The notes below the pieces were generated by a model. That model did not search any database, was not told the DNA's origin, and saw only the letters and a program-made list of their open reading frames with translations. 37,716 nucleotides of DNA from Didymodactylos carnosus. Its lineage: Eukaryota > Rotifera > Eurotatoria > Philodinida > Philodinidae. Where the stretch lies: contig CAJNOQ010000997.1 in assembly GCA_905250885.1 (NCBI GenBank), forward strand, positions 1 through 37,716, in the 5' to 3' direction. This document shows positions 22,085 through 31,522 of this stretch, one piece after another. The translations under genes were made by a program, and so were the position numbers. Position 1 is the first letter of the stretch, and each line of letters starts with the position of its first letter.

Positions 22085-22204
22085 TGTAGAAATTATCAGT
22101 GGCATCTGAGACTCCCGAGTCATCAACATATATAGGCAATAAGAACACTCAAACAATCGATAAAAAAAGGTAGCTAAACTTTTAAATGAGCTTTAATCAT
22201 AAAC

Positions 22205-22216
22205 TATCCTCAACAA
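22205..22216. repeat. Left 12-bp target duplication of Penelope-like insertion
   Basis: TATCCTCAACAA occurs here and again at 24743-24754, exactly bordering the Penelope-derived sequence on both sides. This is what one insertion event would leave. Confidence 0.75.
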
Positions 22217-22312
22217 TAAAACTTGGAGAGAGAGCAGTTGAAAATCGAATTAAATTGTAGAGAAAGTACAAAACTGCGCAGAACATGATTAATACTTTAA
22301 TCAAATTTATTT
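22217..22312 (-). repeat. Penelope leader repeat, copy A
   Basis: About 96 bases that match 23772-23877 closely in the same orientation. On the minus strand it starts at TAAAATAAATTTG, about four bases after the position where the hammerhead of the other copies would cut, and directly follows the truncated reverse transcriptase. It lacks the ribozyme itself. Confidence 0.7.
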
Positions 22313-22315
22313 TAG

Positions 22316-23667
22316 TCGAAAATTGTTCAAGTTTTGTTTCTAATTTTGAAACGAAATTGTCGGCTAAGATGGGAGCTATCGGCGAATCCATGGCTACTCC
22401 ATCACATTGTGTCCAATTTTCATTTAGAAAATGAAAAGGAACATTCAGAGAAAAAATTTGTAGCAGACGTTTAAATTGTGATCGATTGAAAGGACAACTT
22501 GGTTGTTTATTCTGACTGTAGAGTAGATCGAGGGCTGTTTTCAAAGCTTTAATTACAGGGATAATCGTATATAAGTTCTCAACATCGAAACTGACAAGCA
22601 CTTCTTGTTTACTAGGCCTTAAGCTAGTAATCTTTTTCATCAATTCGAAACTATCTTTGATAAAAGATTTTAGTTTTTGTCTTTCATTCGAGAGTATTTT
22701 GGCCAAGTATCGAGAGACATTATAATTGTAGGTTCCAGTAGTGGCGCTGATTGGACGTAAGGGAGAGTTGACTTTATGTATCTTCGGTTATCCATAAAAA
22801 ACAGCAGGTGATGAACAGGTTGATCGAAGTTCATAAAAAAGATCTTTTTCAGTCACTTTTTGTTCTAACATTTCACGTAAAAACTTATTCATTTCTTTTT
22901 CTCTCTGTTCTACTTCATTTTTCTTTGTCTTTTTAAATTGTTTGCAATTCAAAATAGTCCGTGCTTTTGTTAAGTAATCGTTTTTGTCGAGTATTACTAT
23001 AGCATTACCTTTATCAGCTTTACAGATAATGATATCTTTATTATTCTTCAAGGATTTCAGTGCTTATTTTTCTTCGTCGCTAATATTCGTAATAATCTTA
23101 TTTTTATTCTTTTTAATCATTTGTTTGGAAAAACTATAAATTTCATTGCAAATATGCTTGAAAAATAGGCGAATGACAAAGTTTTTCTATTTTTGAAACG
23201 TTAAATTCAACGTCCGTTTGGAAATCAAGAACTGATGTGAGCTTTTGTTCAATACAAAAATTCATTCCACGACAAAGAATTCTTTCTTCAGATGGAGTTA
23301 AGACATAAGAGGAGAGATTGTGAAGAATTTTATCTTTCATTGATTGATAATCTTGTCCGATATGTCCTGAGACCATAGATTTTAACTTCTTCTCATGAAT
23401 TTTGGCGACTCGTTCATTTTCATGCTTTGCTCGATCATAGAGAAATAGTTGAAGTTGTTGGAAATCTTTTTTAGCTAAGTTCTTCTTAAAGTCACTGAGT
23501 ACATCGTTAATTTCTGATTGTAATCTAATTGAATCACGATTTCTCTTTTTAGACTCCATTAATAGACAATGTCTTTGGTATTGTTTATGTGCTTCTTGTG
23601 ATTTGAGTCTGTTATCATACAATTTGAATCGAACAAACTTAGGAATGACATTATAGATCAGACACAT
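22316..23667 (-). pseudogene. Penelope-like reverse transcriptase, N-terminal and palm part
   Basis: The N-terminal region (23667-23143) has the conserved NLSSYVLTPSEERILCRGMNF segment of Penelope elements. The next block (to about 22788) has KADKGNAIVILD and, after a stop, PKIHK-type residues. The last block has VSFDVENLYTIIPV and CDGVAMDSPIAPILADNF, the core motifs of the Penelope reverse transcriptase. The order is normal, but there is a frame change near 23060-23140, a TAA just before the KADKGN block and a stop at the PKIHK block. The protein breaks off at KLETKLEQFSTK, before YxDD, where leader copy A begins. It is a decayed, non-functional polymerase. The endonuclease partner lies on the opposite strand at 24023-24451. 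Confidence 0.85.
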
Positions 23668-23764
23668 CCCTAAAAATTGCAGATCGCATTTACATTTTTA
23701 ATATTTTATACTTAATCTTTCGACGCGACGTATAGATGAGAATATAACATCGCCGTACTTCTAA

Positions 23765-23931
23765 CGAGTATTAATAATAAAACTTGGAGAGAGAGCAGTT
23801 GAAAATCGAATTAAATCGTAGAGCAAGTACAAAACTGCACAGAACATGATTAATACTTTAATCAAATTTATTTTATTGTGATATTTCAACAAGTTCTCTT
23901 GTCATCATCAGACAACAAAGATTGTTACACC
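23765..23931 (-). repeat. Penelope leader repeat (pLTR), copy B
   Basis: The full repeat with hammerhead and leader, in the same orientation as copy A and inverted relative to copy C (24628-24742). On the minus strand it precedes the reverse transcriptase frame, the expected place for a Penelope pLTR. Confidence 0.75.
23872..23919 (-). ncRNA. Hammerhead ribozyme (type I), Penelope leader copy B
   Basis: Read on the minus strand: stem I 5' strand TTTGTTGT, core CTGATGA, one extra T, stem II GACAAG-AGAA-CTTGTT, core GAA, short palindromic stem III ATAT, cleavage base C, then stem I 3' strand ACAATAAA. Stem I pairs completely with one G-U. Stem II pairs six bases with one G-U. A tiny self-complementary stem III is the form known for Penelope-element hammerheads, which are thought to cut as dimers. 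Confidence 0.8.
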
Positions 23932-24022
23932 GAATCACATAATTCGTCGCGGTATTCGAGAAGCCAAAGAAATTCATAAGAGACTAAACAATCTTCAACC
24001 TCATTCACCCAAGAAGAAAGAA

Positions 24023-24451
24023 ATGTATTTCGTTTTTTCGTATTATGGCTATGAAACAATCGAGTTAGGACAAAAAATCAAAAAGCTAGCACAGAAACTC
24101 TTGCCAAATTTCACGATAAACTTAGCCTATTGAAAGTTTTCGACATTGAGAAATGTTCTACTACCCATTCAGAAAGGAAAGGATGAAACATGAAAAATGA
24201 AGAAACTTATTTACTCAATAAACTGCAAAGATTGTGGTAAAAAGTATATTGGAGAAACAGATCGAGAAAAAACTGCTAGAATGGCGGAGCATAAAGCTAA
24301 TATTCGTAAAGATAAAGCTACTTCTCAAATTGCTCAACATTGTAATGAAAACGGACATTCTATGGACTTTAGTAATTGTGAAGTTTTAGCACTAGAATCT
24401 CTTTGGAAAAGAAGAGTCATAAAAGAATGTCTTCTCACACATTTCTCTTAA
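24023..24451 (+). pseudogene. Penelope-like linker and GIY-YIG endonuclease
   Basis: One plus frame from an ATG at 24023 encodes a linker (FSYYGYETIELGQKIKKL) and then, after two in-frame TGA stops, the endonuclease. The endonuclease starts LIYSINCKDCGKKYIGETDR, with the C-x2-C and YIGET-R of the GIY-YIG domain, followed by R-x2-EHK, a His in QIAQHCNENGH and a C-terminal WKRRVIKE. The C2H2-like knuckle and catalytic Arg typical of Penelope endonucleases are present. The domain itself (24197-24451) is intact, but it is cut off from any polymerase. In normal elements it follows the reverse transcriptase on the same strand; here it is inverted relative to it. Confidence 0.85.
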
Positions 24452-24627
24452 GAAAAAGCATTGAATGAGGTTAAGTACAAATTAAAAGTCTTTGGCTAAA
24501 ACAAACAATGTTCTTCGAACAAAAAAGAAGCTTCTTTTTATCTTTTCTGTTAAATTGTAGAATAATGTAGAAAATTCCTGTTTTTATGTTTACTACTATA
24601 TATACTTCTTTCTTTCTTTTGACACTT

Positions 24628-24742
24628 TGTAACAATCTTTATTGTCTGATGATGGCAATAGAACTTGTCGAAATATCACAATAAAATAAATTTGATTAAA
24701 GTATTAATCATGTTCTGTGCAGTTTTGTACTTTCTCTACAAT
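24628..24742 (+). repeat. Penelope leader repeat, copy C (truncated)
   Basis: Reverse complement of copy B from the ribozyme into the leader, ending at CTCTACAAT where the 12-bp flanking duplication begins. It is shorter than copies A and B by about 50 bases at this end. Confidence 0.75.
24638..24685 (+). ncRNA. Hammerhead ribozyme (type I), Penelope copy C
   Basis: Stem I 5' strand TTTATTGT (24638-24645), core CTGATGA (24646-24652), one T, stem II GGCAA paired with TTGTC (24654-24658 with 24665-24669), core GAA (24670-24672), palindromic ATAT (24673-24676), cleavage C at 24677 and stem I 3' strand ACAATAAA (24678-24685). Stem I is a perfect 8-bp pairing. Stem II differs from copy B by changes that keep pairing (G-C to G-U and G-U to A-U), which supports selection on the structure. 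It lies just downstream of the endonuclease. Confidence 0.85.
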
Positions 24743-24754
24743 TATCCTCAACAA
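24743..24754. repeat. Right 12-bp target duplication
   Basis: A second copy of TATCCTCAACAA, matching 22205-22216. Confidence 0.75.
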
Positions 24755-24771
24755 GATCACCTAACTGATTA

Positions 24772-24889
24772 TATTTTATTTATATTAATTACTACGCTTA
24801 ATTTCAGCGTCAATAATCTTTAAATCTGAAAGTTCAACTATTAGGATAGAACAACAGTTCAATTATGCGCTGAAACATGCAATCAAGAA
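24772..24889 (-). repeat. Right terminal inverted repeat of DNA element
   Basis: Reverse complement of 21856-21975 over about 120 bases. It ends at AATCAAGAA, which defines the outer boundary of the DNA element on this side. Confidence 0.7.
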
Positions 24890-27086
24890 TCTACCATCAT
24901 GTTCAATAGCAATACCATCGTGTTCATTTTTTCGACCAAAACTGACTGAGAACAAATAAAAGTACGACAAAAAATTGAAACGATGTCTCTTTTTCCCTCA
25001 CGATACTCTATTTATTCCATAGACAGTAAAGTTGAAATCAAACGGTCTAACCTTTTTGTTTTATCCGATATGTATACCATATATTCATAGAAAGAGATAA
25101 GTTATCGTTTGTATTCACTTTTACTGTACTGTATATATGTACAGGGTATATCATGATTATAGACTCCCATAACATATACATAAAAAAATGTTTATTTTAT
25201 TACAATAAGGAATGATATTGATCTGCTAGTGGCACGGCTATGTAAGACTAATTACGTACTGTCTGATGCCCTAGTATCTCTCTTTTATCTTTTGTTCTTT
25301 GAAGAAAGAAGAAATGGAGAAAACTGGAAAATGCCTGTAACATAATTATAGACCTCCTAACGAAAAATCATATTTTCTCATCATTTAAAGCGTCCAAAAC
25401 CTCCAGTTTTTATATTTCATTCTAATATTAACTATTGTCTACCTTTTCCATTTTATTTGGTCAGGTGTCCTCTTTAGACTGATATAGTTCGAGGATACAT
25501 ATAGTGGGAGGGGGCCTCCTCTTAAACGTGAGTATAGCATATGATACGATCCACAAATAATCTGTTAGCAAACATCGTATACAAAGGTAAGTTTTTTCCT
25601 TTCTAGGGCTGCAGGTCTAAAGTAAGCAACGTGTCTGTCAACTATTGTCGGTAGTCTAGCGTAAAACCTTGAGATGTCCAGGATCATGCAAAGAAATTTC
25701 ACGGTATCAGGACTAAAATTATTTTTATACAATCAAACAGAGATACATGGTCATTCTAATATATATCCAGTCTTAATGTATAACGGATGACTTGTACTTG
25801 GAGAAAAATAACAATATAATGAGGGAATGACAAAGAGAGTGAAAATAAGTGAAAAGTTTCACATATGTTTTTTATTCTTGAGTAGTTAGTTATTTTTCCG
25901 TAAAAAAAGTGTACGAAAAGTGAGAACTCAGTTCTTTCTGTATTTTGAATATGCTCTTTCTTGTAGTCTGTAAAAATTCTTTTTTTCGAGCAGATGGTGT
26001 AGTGGAGAGGGAAGTTTCAAAAATATATCAGAAATTTACAACCACATGTTTTCAACAATGTGCCCAAACAAGAAATGGAAAAATGATTGCAGCTTCGATT
26101 TTGCAGTTAGGTAGTGGAGAGCAAATCATTTCTGATCAAAATAAAACAAACCCAATCCAAAAGCTTTTGTTTTCATGGAGCCATGGGACTTTTACTGACA
26201 GCACCACTATATCCAAAATTAAAAAGTTAACGAAAAAATGCGTGACAACTAAAAGAACAAGTATTATTTTCCTATGGAGTTTGATGTGAAGTGCAGTTGA
26301 AAGATAGAGCGAAGTCAGGGTTACATAATGGCTAATTCAGGTTTTATACTTTCAAAACGTTAACATACGAAATGGTCTTTGAGTTTACAAAGCTTTCATA
26401 TAATTTGCGTAAGTTTTCCTGACTGAAGTTCTAAAATTAAAGTGTAGGTATGTTTTTGTAGAGTATTTCGTGGCGCGCCTTTTAAAAACAAACACTAAAC
26501 GTAAGAGCCTAAAGGAACACGAGAAAAACTGAAAATACCGAGAGGCTCATTCATTATGACGCACCCGATAGAAACTTTCATAATTCTATAGTCAATAATC
26601 GTCGTACGGAATATCAATTATACTCATCAATCCTATTTTAGATGAGCATTAATGTGGTATATAATTCATTGTTATATCATTTGTAGGTTGAGCTATACCC
26701 CGATGGAAAAACATTTTTCCAACCCTGTTCAGAAGTCCTATATCGGAACCTTCCTATAGAGAGCATTCGCTATTTTATTTACCTAATTTGAATAGAATTT
26801 AAAAAAATTGTGACTAGGTAGTTTCACTGCCTGGAGGGGCTTTCTCTTGGAGCCTCTCGCTTCCCCACAATAAATTTGTGCGTTCACTTAAGATACACAT
26901 ATTCTATTTATACATTTACACACGCACACATTGTTGTAGATCCGAATATCAAAATAGTGTGAACCCTTAGCGTCCCTATTGCACATTTCCCCATTGCGTC
27001 CCATTGCGCATTCTTCTTTCGTTCTTTCTTTTTATTCAATTATTCATCTTCCGTTCCTCGATTTGGTTAATATAGGCACAGCTCAC
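24890..27086. other. Gene-poor region, no supported gene
   Basis: AT-rich, with no recognised coding frame. The 114-residue frame at 25945-26289 has no motif, low complexity and no splice context that I trust. Confidence 0.4.
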
Positions 27087-27570
27087 GAGGGAAGGCCCCC
27101 AACTGTCGAATTGCTTTCGAACTGAAACTCAGTGGACAATAGGTAATCGAGGGTGCTGAATCCGAATATGACGACCGTTTGTGTCAACGTTGGATTTTTG
27201 AGCCGGTTTTCTGGAAAACCAGGTCTTCAAAAACTCTAAAAAATAATCAAAACCTTTTCTTGATGATGTATAATTGTAGCCCGCACATTTCTGATCAAAA
27301 TGAGACGCTCCTCAGCTCTACACAACCTTGCTTTGCAAAGTTATAGAATTTACAAGAAAAGCCCTAAATGTTCAGTCTCTTCCGCTCAAAGCTACAGAAA
27401 TAAGACGAAAGGAATTTAGGGCTTTTCTTGTAAATTCTATAACTTTGCAAAGAAAGGTCGTGTAAAGCTGGGGAGCGTCTCATTTTAATCAGAAATGTGC
27501 GGTACACTCGATTACCTATTGTCCACTGATTTTCAGTTCGAAAGTGATTTGATAGTTGGGGCCTTCCCTC
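27087..27570. mobile_element. Nested long foldback element
   Basis: Outer arms 27087-27151 and 27507-27570 (GAGGGAAGGCCCC and complement) and inner arms about 27281-27369 and 27414-27502 are all mutual reverse complements with few mismatches. About 130 bases lie unpaired in the left half (27152-27280). This is consistent with a 484-bp non-autonomous foldback element with an insertion in one arm. It has no coding capacity. Confidence 0.8.
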
Positions 27571-28340
27571 ATAAGAGAAAAAAATAGTATAAAAGACGTT
27601 TCTACAACTTTGTGAACTCTGTTACCATCAATCTATTACTTATTTACAAACCGACTACATCCCGTGACTCATGCATATACGATAAAAGTGTTTTTTGTCA
27701 TCACTTCTCGATATGACGTAATCTTTTTGTGTATATAAGACAGATTATTATGATCGCAATGCTAAATCAACTTCGGTTCTGAAATTTTAGTTTTACGAGA
27801 AAGCGAGAGTTAAATATGGGATCGCGACACAACTTATGACTCATAAAATTATCTCATCTAATAGCTGGCAATGTGATTGCCTATTATTTTGTAGTTCGGC
27901 GCATAGTTATTTAGTTAGTAGAACTGCGTAACTACATCTCTCTCTCTTCACATTATTTTTCAGTATATTTGTGTATAAAGGCAACGAGCGGAAACATGCA
28001 CAGAAAAGAAAAAAATACTGTTTCATATATTTCACACTATATAACGGAAAAAAACACGTGAGAAAGAATAAAATTTCTTTTAAGAAGAAAAGAAACGGTT
28101 TTTGTTGCAGTTCTAGTGAGAGAAAAAAGAAGAGAACAGAAAAGCGTGGATACGATATGTAGAGACATGCAGCGATAGATGAGAACAGAACAGAAGAGAA
28201 AAAAACACAAAATATATGATGTCGCCCAGTGTACGTTTTTGCACTCATCCACCCGTTCACACGATAAATTATTTCTTTTTTTCTTTTCTTCTTACATGTT
28301 TCATTTTCTCCTTGCATACCATTCGAGTAACGTTTTTATC
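27571..28340. other. Upstream flank of Mpv17-like gene
   Basis: Purine-rich on one strand. The six overlapping short frames at 27907-28439 on both strands are low-complexity Lys/Phe translations and not genes. Confidence 0.45.
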
Positions 28341-29438
28341 ATGGTTTTTTTTGGCACTAACACCACAAAAATTGCAACTCAGACTCTGCAAAGTATATTT
28401 ACAGATTATCGATTCTGCTATTATTTCATAGTACTTTGAGATATCATTTTTTTTAAATAGGTTGTCGCGGTTTGATCAAACCTTATATCATCACAACGAT
28501 CGCAATTGGCACAAGTGTAACAGCCGGTGATTTTATATGCCAATATATAGAAAGTCATAAGAAGGGTCCAGATGGTAAGACTATTGTACAGCAGTCATCG
28601 TATATGCTGTCATGGTGGGACCGTCAACGATCTCGGATCATGTGTACGACAGCTGTCCTTGTATCAACACCCTGGTCGTTCATACTCTCCAGAACAGTTG
28701 AGCGATTGTTTCCAGGTTAGTACAAACTAAGATATTCAACAAACTTGATATTCTAAAATCTTAGCTGACGTACATGTGTTTTCCTTTATGCATAAAAAAA
28801 TTCGAATTTTTCGGGATATGACTAACAAAAAAGTCATATTTCGAAGTAAACCGCCTCATTTAAAAGTATGATGGGATAATTGAAGCCGGAATTGCATTAG
28901 ATAGATGATGGCACAGTATATTCAGTTTTATCATAGTTTGAAAAATAATTCTGTTTCGTTTTTTACCAACTAAAATCATTTCTCTTCCTTGTGTTTTTTT
29001 ATATTTTGAACAGGTAAACAACGTATTCAAATTCTAAAGAAAATGTTGACTAATTCATTGCTCGCACCTATTAATATAAGTCTCGTCTTCACATCGATTA
29101 TCCTTCTGCAAGGTCACTCTCTTCGTGTCGCTAGAACAAAAATTAAAAATGATATGCCAGAAACGTTTCTGGTTGGATCATGTTATTGGCCATTCGTTTC
29201 ATATATTAACTTTCGCTTTATACCATTGGATTATCGACCGATGATTGGAAGTGTAGCTGGAGCTATATGGAATATTTATATGTCGTCAGCTGCTAATAAT
29301 CCAAAGTTAAATCCAGATGGCACTGTGCAATCCTCAGCAGGAACAGGAACAACTTTACTGGCTGAAACAGGTGGAACGGCAGTGCCAGCATTACAAGAAG
29401 CTTGGAAAACATTAAATGAGAATAAAAAAGATCTGTAG
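28341..29438 (+). CDS. Mpv17/PMP22-family membrane protein
   Basis: Three exons, 28341-28392, 28461-28715 and 29014-29438, all joined in phase 1, give 243 residues. The protein shows the family layout: GDFICQYIE after the first hydrophobic stretch, WDRQRSRIM, a STPWSFILSRTVERLFPG segment in place of the usual GP..H.WY, LLAPINISLVF, then CYWPFVSYINFRFIPLDYRPM and WNIYMS. These correspond to the W-WP-NF-P-R-W signature of Mpv17/PMP22 proteins of inner mitochondrial or peroxisomal membranes. The first exon (MVFFGTNTTKIATQ) is short and its donor (GTATAT) is weak. The C-terminal tail of about 40 residues is low-complexity and beyond the family core. Which family member it is cannot be told from this. 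Confidence 0.85.
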
Positions 29439-30056
29439 TTCGTAGGATACAACTCTAGTTGAAATTCTAGTACATGTAATTATTCTATCTTGGCAGACGA
29501 AGACCAGCATGTCGATAAAAGTTTAGTTTTTTCTAACTCATACTTTTGTGGAATGACGAGGCATAATTTATTCAAGACAAAAAATAATCATATCTATGCA
29601 AAATAACAATTAGATTTTCTATTTTGTGGTTAGTGATTAACTAAACGTTTCAGCAAAAATAGGAAAGTGACAGTAGAAAATCACTTGGAGTAACGTATTT
29701 TAAAATAAGAATCAGTCAAAGAAACTTGGTGTGTTCTGGTTTGACATCGATTAGAACATTTTAGAAATGAAGTTTGTCTTGAACTTTTATATTCAAAACT
29801 ACAATCTTTACATAGTTTTAAGTCGGTGAAATTTTGTGTTTTTTGTACAAAACTTAAACGAACGAGTAGTGATAAATGAAAAAGTCATGTACTTGTTCTT
29901 CTTTGAATTCTGCATAGAAAAGATATGAACACACTCACAAAGTTCGGATAAAGTGATGTATTATATCACAAGGCACTTCCTCTGCCCAATTCCGTCACAG
30001 TGAACAGCAACAATAATTTCTAAAATAATTATACCATTGTTAAAAATGAAGAAGAA
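29439..30056. other. 3' flank of Mpv17-like gene, no gene seen
   Basis: AT-rich sequence between two convergent genes, with no coding frame supported. Confidence 0.4.
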
Positions 30057-30237
30057 TTAACGTGAAATAACTGACTTTTGTGAATCTGCTTCTTGACGTT
30101 TGTATCTTTTTCCATCATCATCATCGTTATCTCGTCGTTGTTGACTAGGACCTAGTAATGGCCAAACACCATACCGTTTTGTTTTCATCACAAAATGATG
30201 TTTTTTACGTGAAAGGAAGAACAAAATCATGCAAAAT
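30057..30237 (-). CDS. Terminal exon: membrane-proximal segment and charged tail
   Basis: A minus-strand exon opening at acceptor GATTTTCAG (phase 2) and ending in TAA encodes 59 residues. They form a short hydrophobic stretch (FCMILFFL), a basic stop-transfer (SRKKHH), then a polar tail with RYGVWPLLGPSQQRR and an acidic DNDDDD patch. This is the shape of the last membrane span and cytosolic tail of a membrane protein. The residue pattern is clearly coding-like, but the family is unknown and the preceding exon was not found. The frame just upstream of a donor at about 30317 fits in phase but is blocked by a stop. Confidence 0.45.
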
Positions 30238-30737
30238 CTGAAAATCCATCCATTTGAATTAAATTATTGAGGGGAAGATATAAAAGTCTTAATTTATGAA
30301 GATTTCTTATATATACCGTTTGGAAGCCCATGAAAAGTTGGCACATAGACCAAAATATTAGCTCTTAGAAGCTGACCTGAACGGAGTTATCCTCATCGAC
30401 ATTTTGGTTTCTGATGAGCCATGTGCTAAAATAGCCAGAAATCGACCGTCTCAGTGTTTTCGCATTATCTTGGTCATTTCTGAGCTGTTTTAGATGAAAG
30501 ACCCACCAATCGATAGAGCATCAAAAACGGCGATAGCCCTTATATCGGAACTTCCTACCACTCTTCCACGCCGAGCGTACATAGGCGTCGAAGTTATCGC
30601 ACTGCTGAAATTGTCCTCACATTTTATCAATATCTAAGGTCTAGTTCTTCATGGTGACTAGATACTAAAAGTCCGATGGCATATTCGGAAAGCTCGTCAA
30701 ACTTTGCATCAGAATAAGTTAAAATAAGAAGAAAATT
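30238..30737. other. No gene seen
   Basis: Spacer or intron between possible minus-strand exons; both strands are closed. It may be intronic to a gene that spans 30057-30968, but I cannot show this. Confidence 0.3.
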
Positions 30738-30968
30738 TTATAAGGTAAGCGGGGGGTAGACACCGGAAAGGTTATCATTTTCCATAAAAAATTGATTTTT
30801 TATCATATTCGCAGCAGAGAGAAATGAACATATCTCAAATAACTCAAGAACCGACATAGTTATCCAAACGGGATATGTACCATTAACAAGAGGACGTCTT
30901 AGGCTATTTGTACATACAAAATTGGATAGACCAGCTAAGTGAACAAGTGTCAAGTCACCACCCGACAT
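30738..30968 (-). CDS. Possible first exon, unknown protein
   Basis: An ATG at 30968 opens a 76-residue minus frame beginning MSGGDLTLVHLAGLSNFVC. A T-rich acceptor (TTTTTCCCTGCAG) lies about 20 bases before it. The composition (mixed hydrophobic, Cys, Leu) looks coding-like up to about residue 60. It could belong with the exon at 30057-30237, but no intermediate exon was found. The family is unrecognised. Confidence 0.35.
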   Translation of the reverse strand: MSGGDLTLVHLAGLSNFVCTNSLRRPLVNGTYPVWITMSVLELFEICSFLSAANMIKNQFFMENDNLSGVYPPLTL

Positions 30969-31036
30969 TTTATGCGAACTACTGCATCTGCAGGGAAAAA
31001 GTCAAGGGGGAAAAAACAACACTTCACCACACTACA

Positions 31037-31522
31037 CTACACTTTTTCCACTACGGTAGTGGTGTCGTAGTGACTTTGTGGTGGTGACGTATTGGATGTG
31101 TAGTAGATAAGTAGTGGGCTCCAGTGGTTGTGTAGCGGGCTGCAGTGGTTATATAGTGGGCTGTAGCTAGCTGTAGTGGTTGTGTGGTGGGCGGTAATGG
31201 ATGTGTAGTGCGCTGTAGTGGTTGTGTGGTGGGCGGTAGTGGATGTGTAGTGGGCTGTAGTGGACAATCCCTTGTAGTATAGTATGGTGTTGTTTTTTTC
31301 CCTTGGAAAAAGTGATTTTTCGAAATTCAAAACAAATATGGCTGCTGTTGCCGACTTCTCCGTCATTAGCATCAAATATACATCTTTAGTCACCATACGA
31401 TGCTCACATTCAAATAATAAAAGCCTCACATAGCCAGGACTTAGTGTTCTCCAGTATGTTGCATTACATTCGCCTGTCAATCCTATAATCAATGGCAGTT
31501 CAGTTCCAAACAGTGTTTTCAT
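31037..31522 (-). CDS. Possible exon running into a minisatellite, unknown
   Basis: The first 78 residues from the ATG at 31522 look coding-like (LPLIIGLTGECNATYWRTLS, then LLLFECEHRMVTKDVYL). The remainder translates a 21-bp minisatellite into a Thr/His/Tyr heptapeptide repeat. Whether the repeat is translated or the exon stops earlier is unclear. A frame on the minus strand just upstream (about 31530-31690) is also open. The family is unrecognised. Confidence 0.3.
   Translation of the reverse strand: MKTLFGTELPLIIGLTGECNATYWRTLSPGYVRLLLFECEHRMVTKDVYLMLMTEKSATAAIFVLNFEKSLFPREKNNTILYYKGLSTTAHYTSTTAHHTTTTAHYTSITAHHTTTTASYSPLYNHCSPLHNHWSPLLIYYTSNTSPPQSHYDTTTVVEKV
31070..31265. repeat. 21-bp minisatellite (GTAGTGGTTGTGTAGTGGGC-like)
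   Basis: About nine units of 21 bases, diverged, with alternating variants GTAGTGGATGTGTAGT and GTGGTTGTGTGGTGGGC. The unit length is a multiple of three, so an overlapping frame stays open. Confidence 0.75.

Larger units (their letters stand above)
22217..24742. mobile_element. Rearranged Penelope-like retroelement (EN+ PLE)
   Basis: A reverse transcriptase half on the minus strand and a GIY-YIG endonuclease half on the plus strand share one leader-like repeat. The repeat occurs three times: 22217-22312 and 23765-23931 in one orientation and 24628-24742 in the other. The two longer copies contain hammerhead ribozymes. The ends of the whole block are outward-facing leader sequences, and a 12-bp duplication flanks it, so the inverted arrangement probably arose at or before a single insertion. 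The middle of the reverse transcriptase, including the catalytic YxDD block, is absent. The element is dead, with several stops and frame changes. Confidence 0.8.

Noticed and set aside
25945..26289. 114-residue plus frame
   Set aside because: No recognisable domain, no splice context and mixed low-complexity content.
27907..28439. Six overlapping short frames on both strands
   Set aside because: Low-complexity translations of a purine-rich stretch; only the short exon at 28341 fits a real gene.
30390..30440. Third hammerhead at a CTGATGAG match near 30410
   Set aside because: No stem II followed by GAAA, and no matching stem I; a chance core match.
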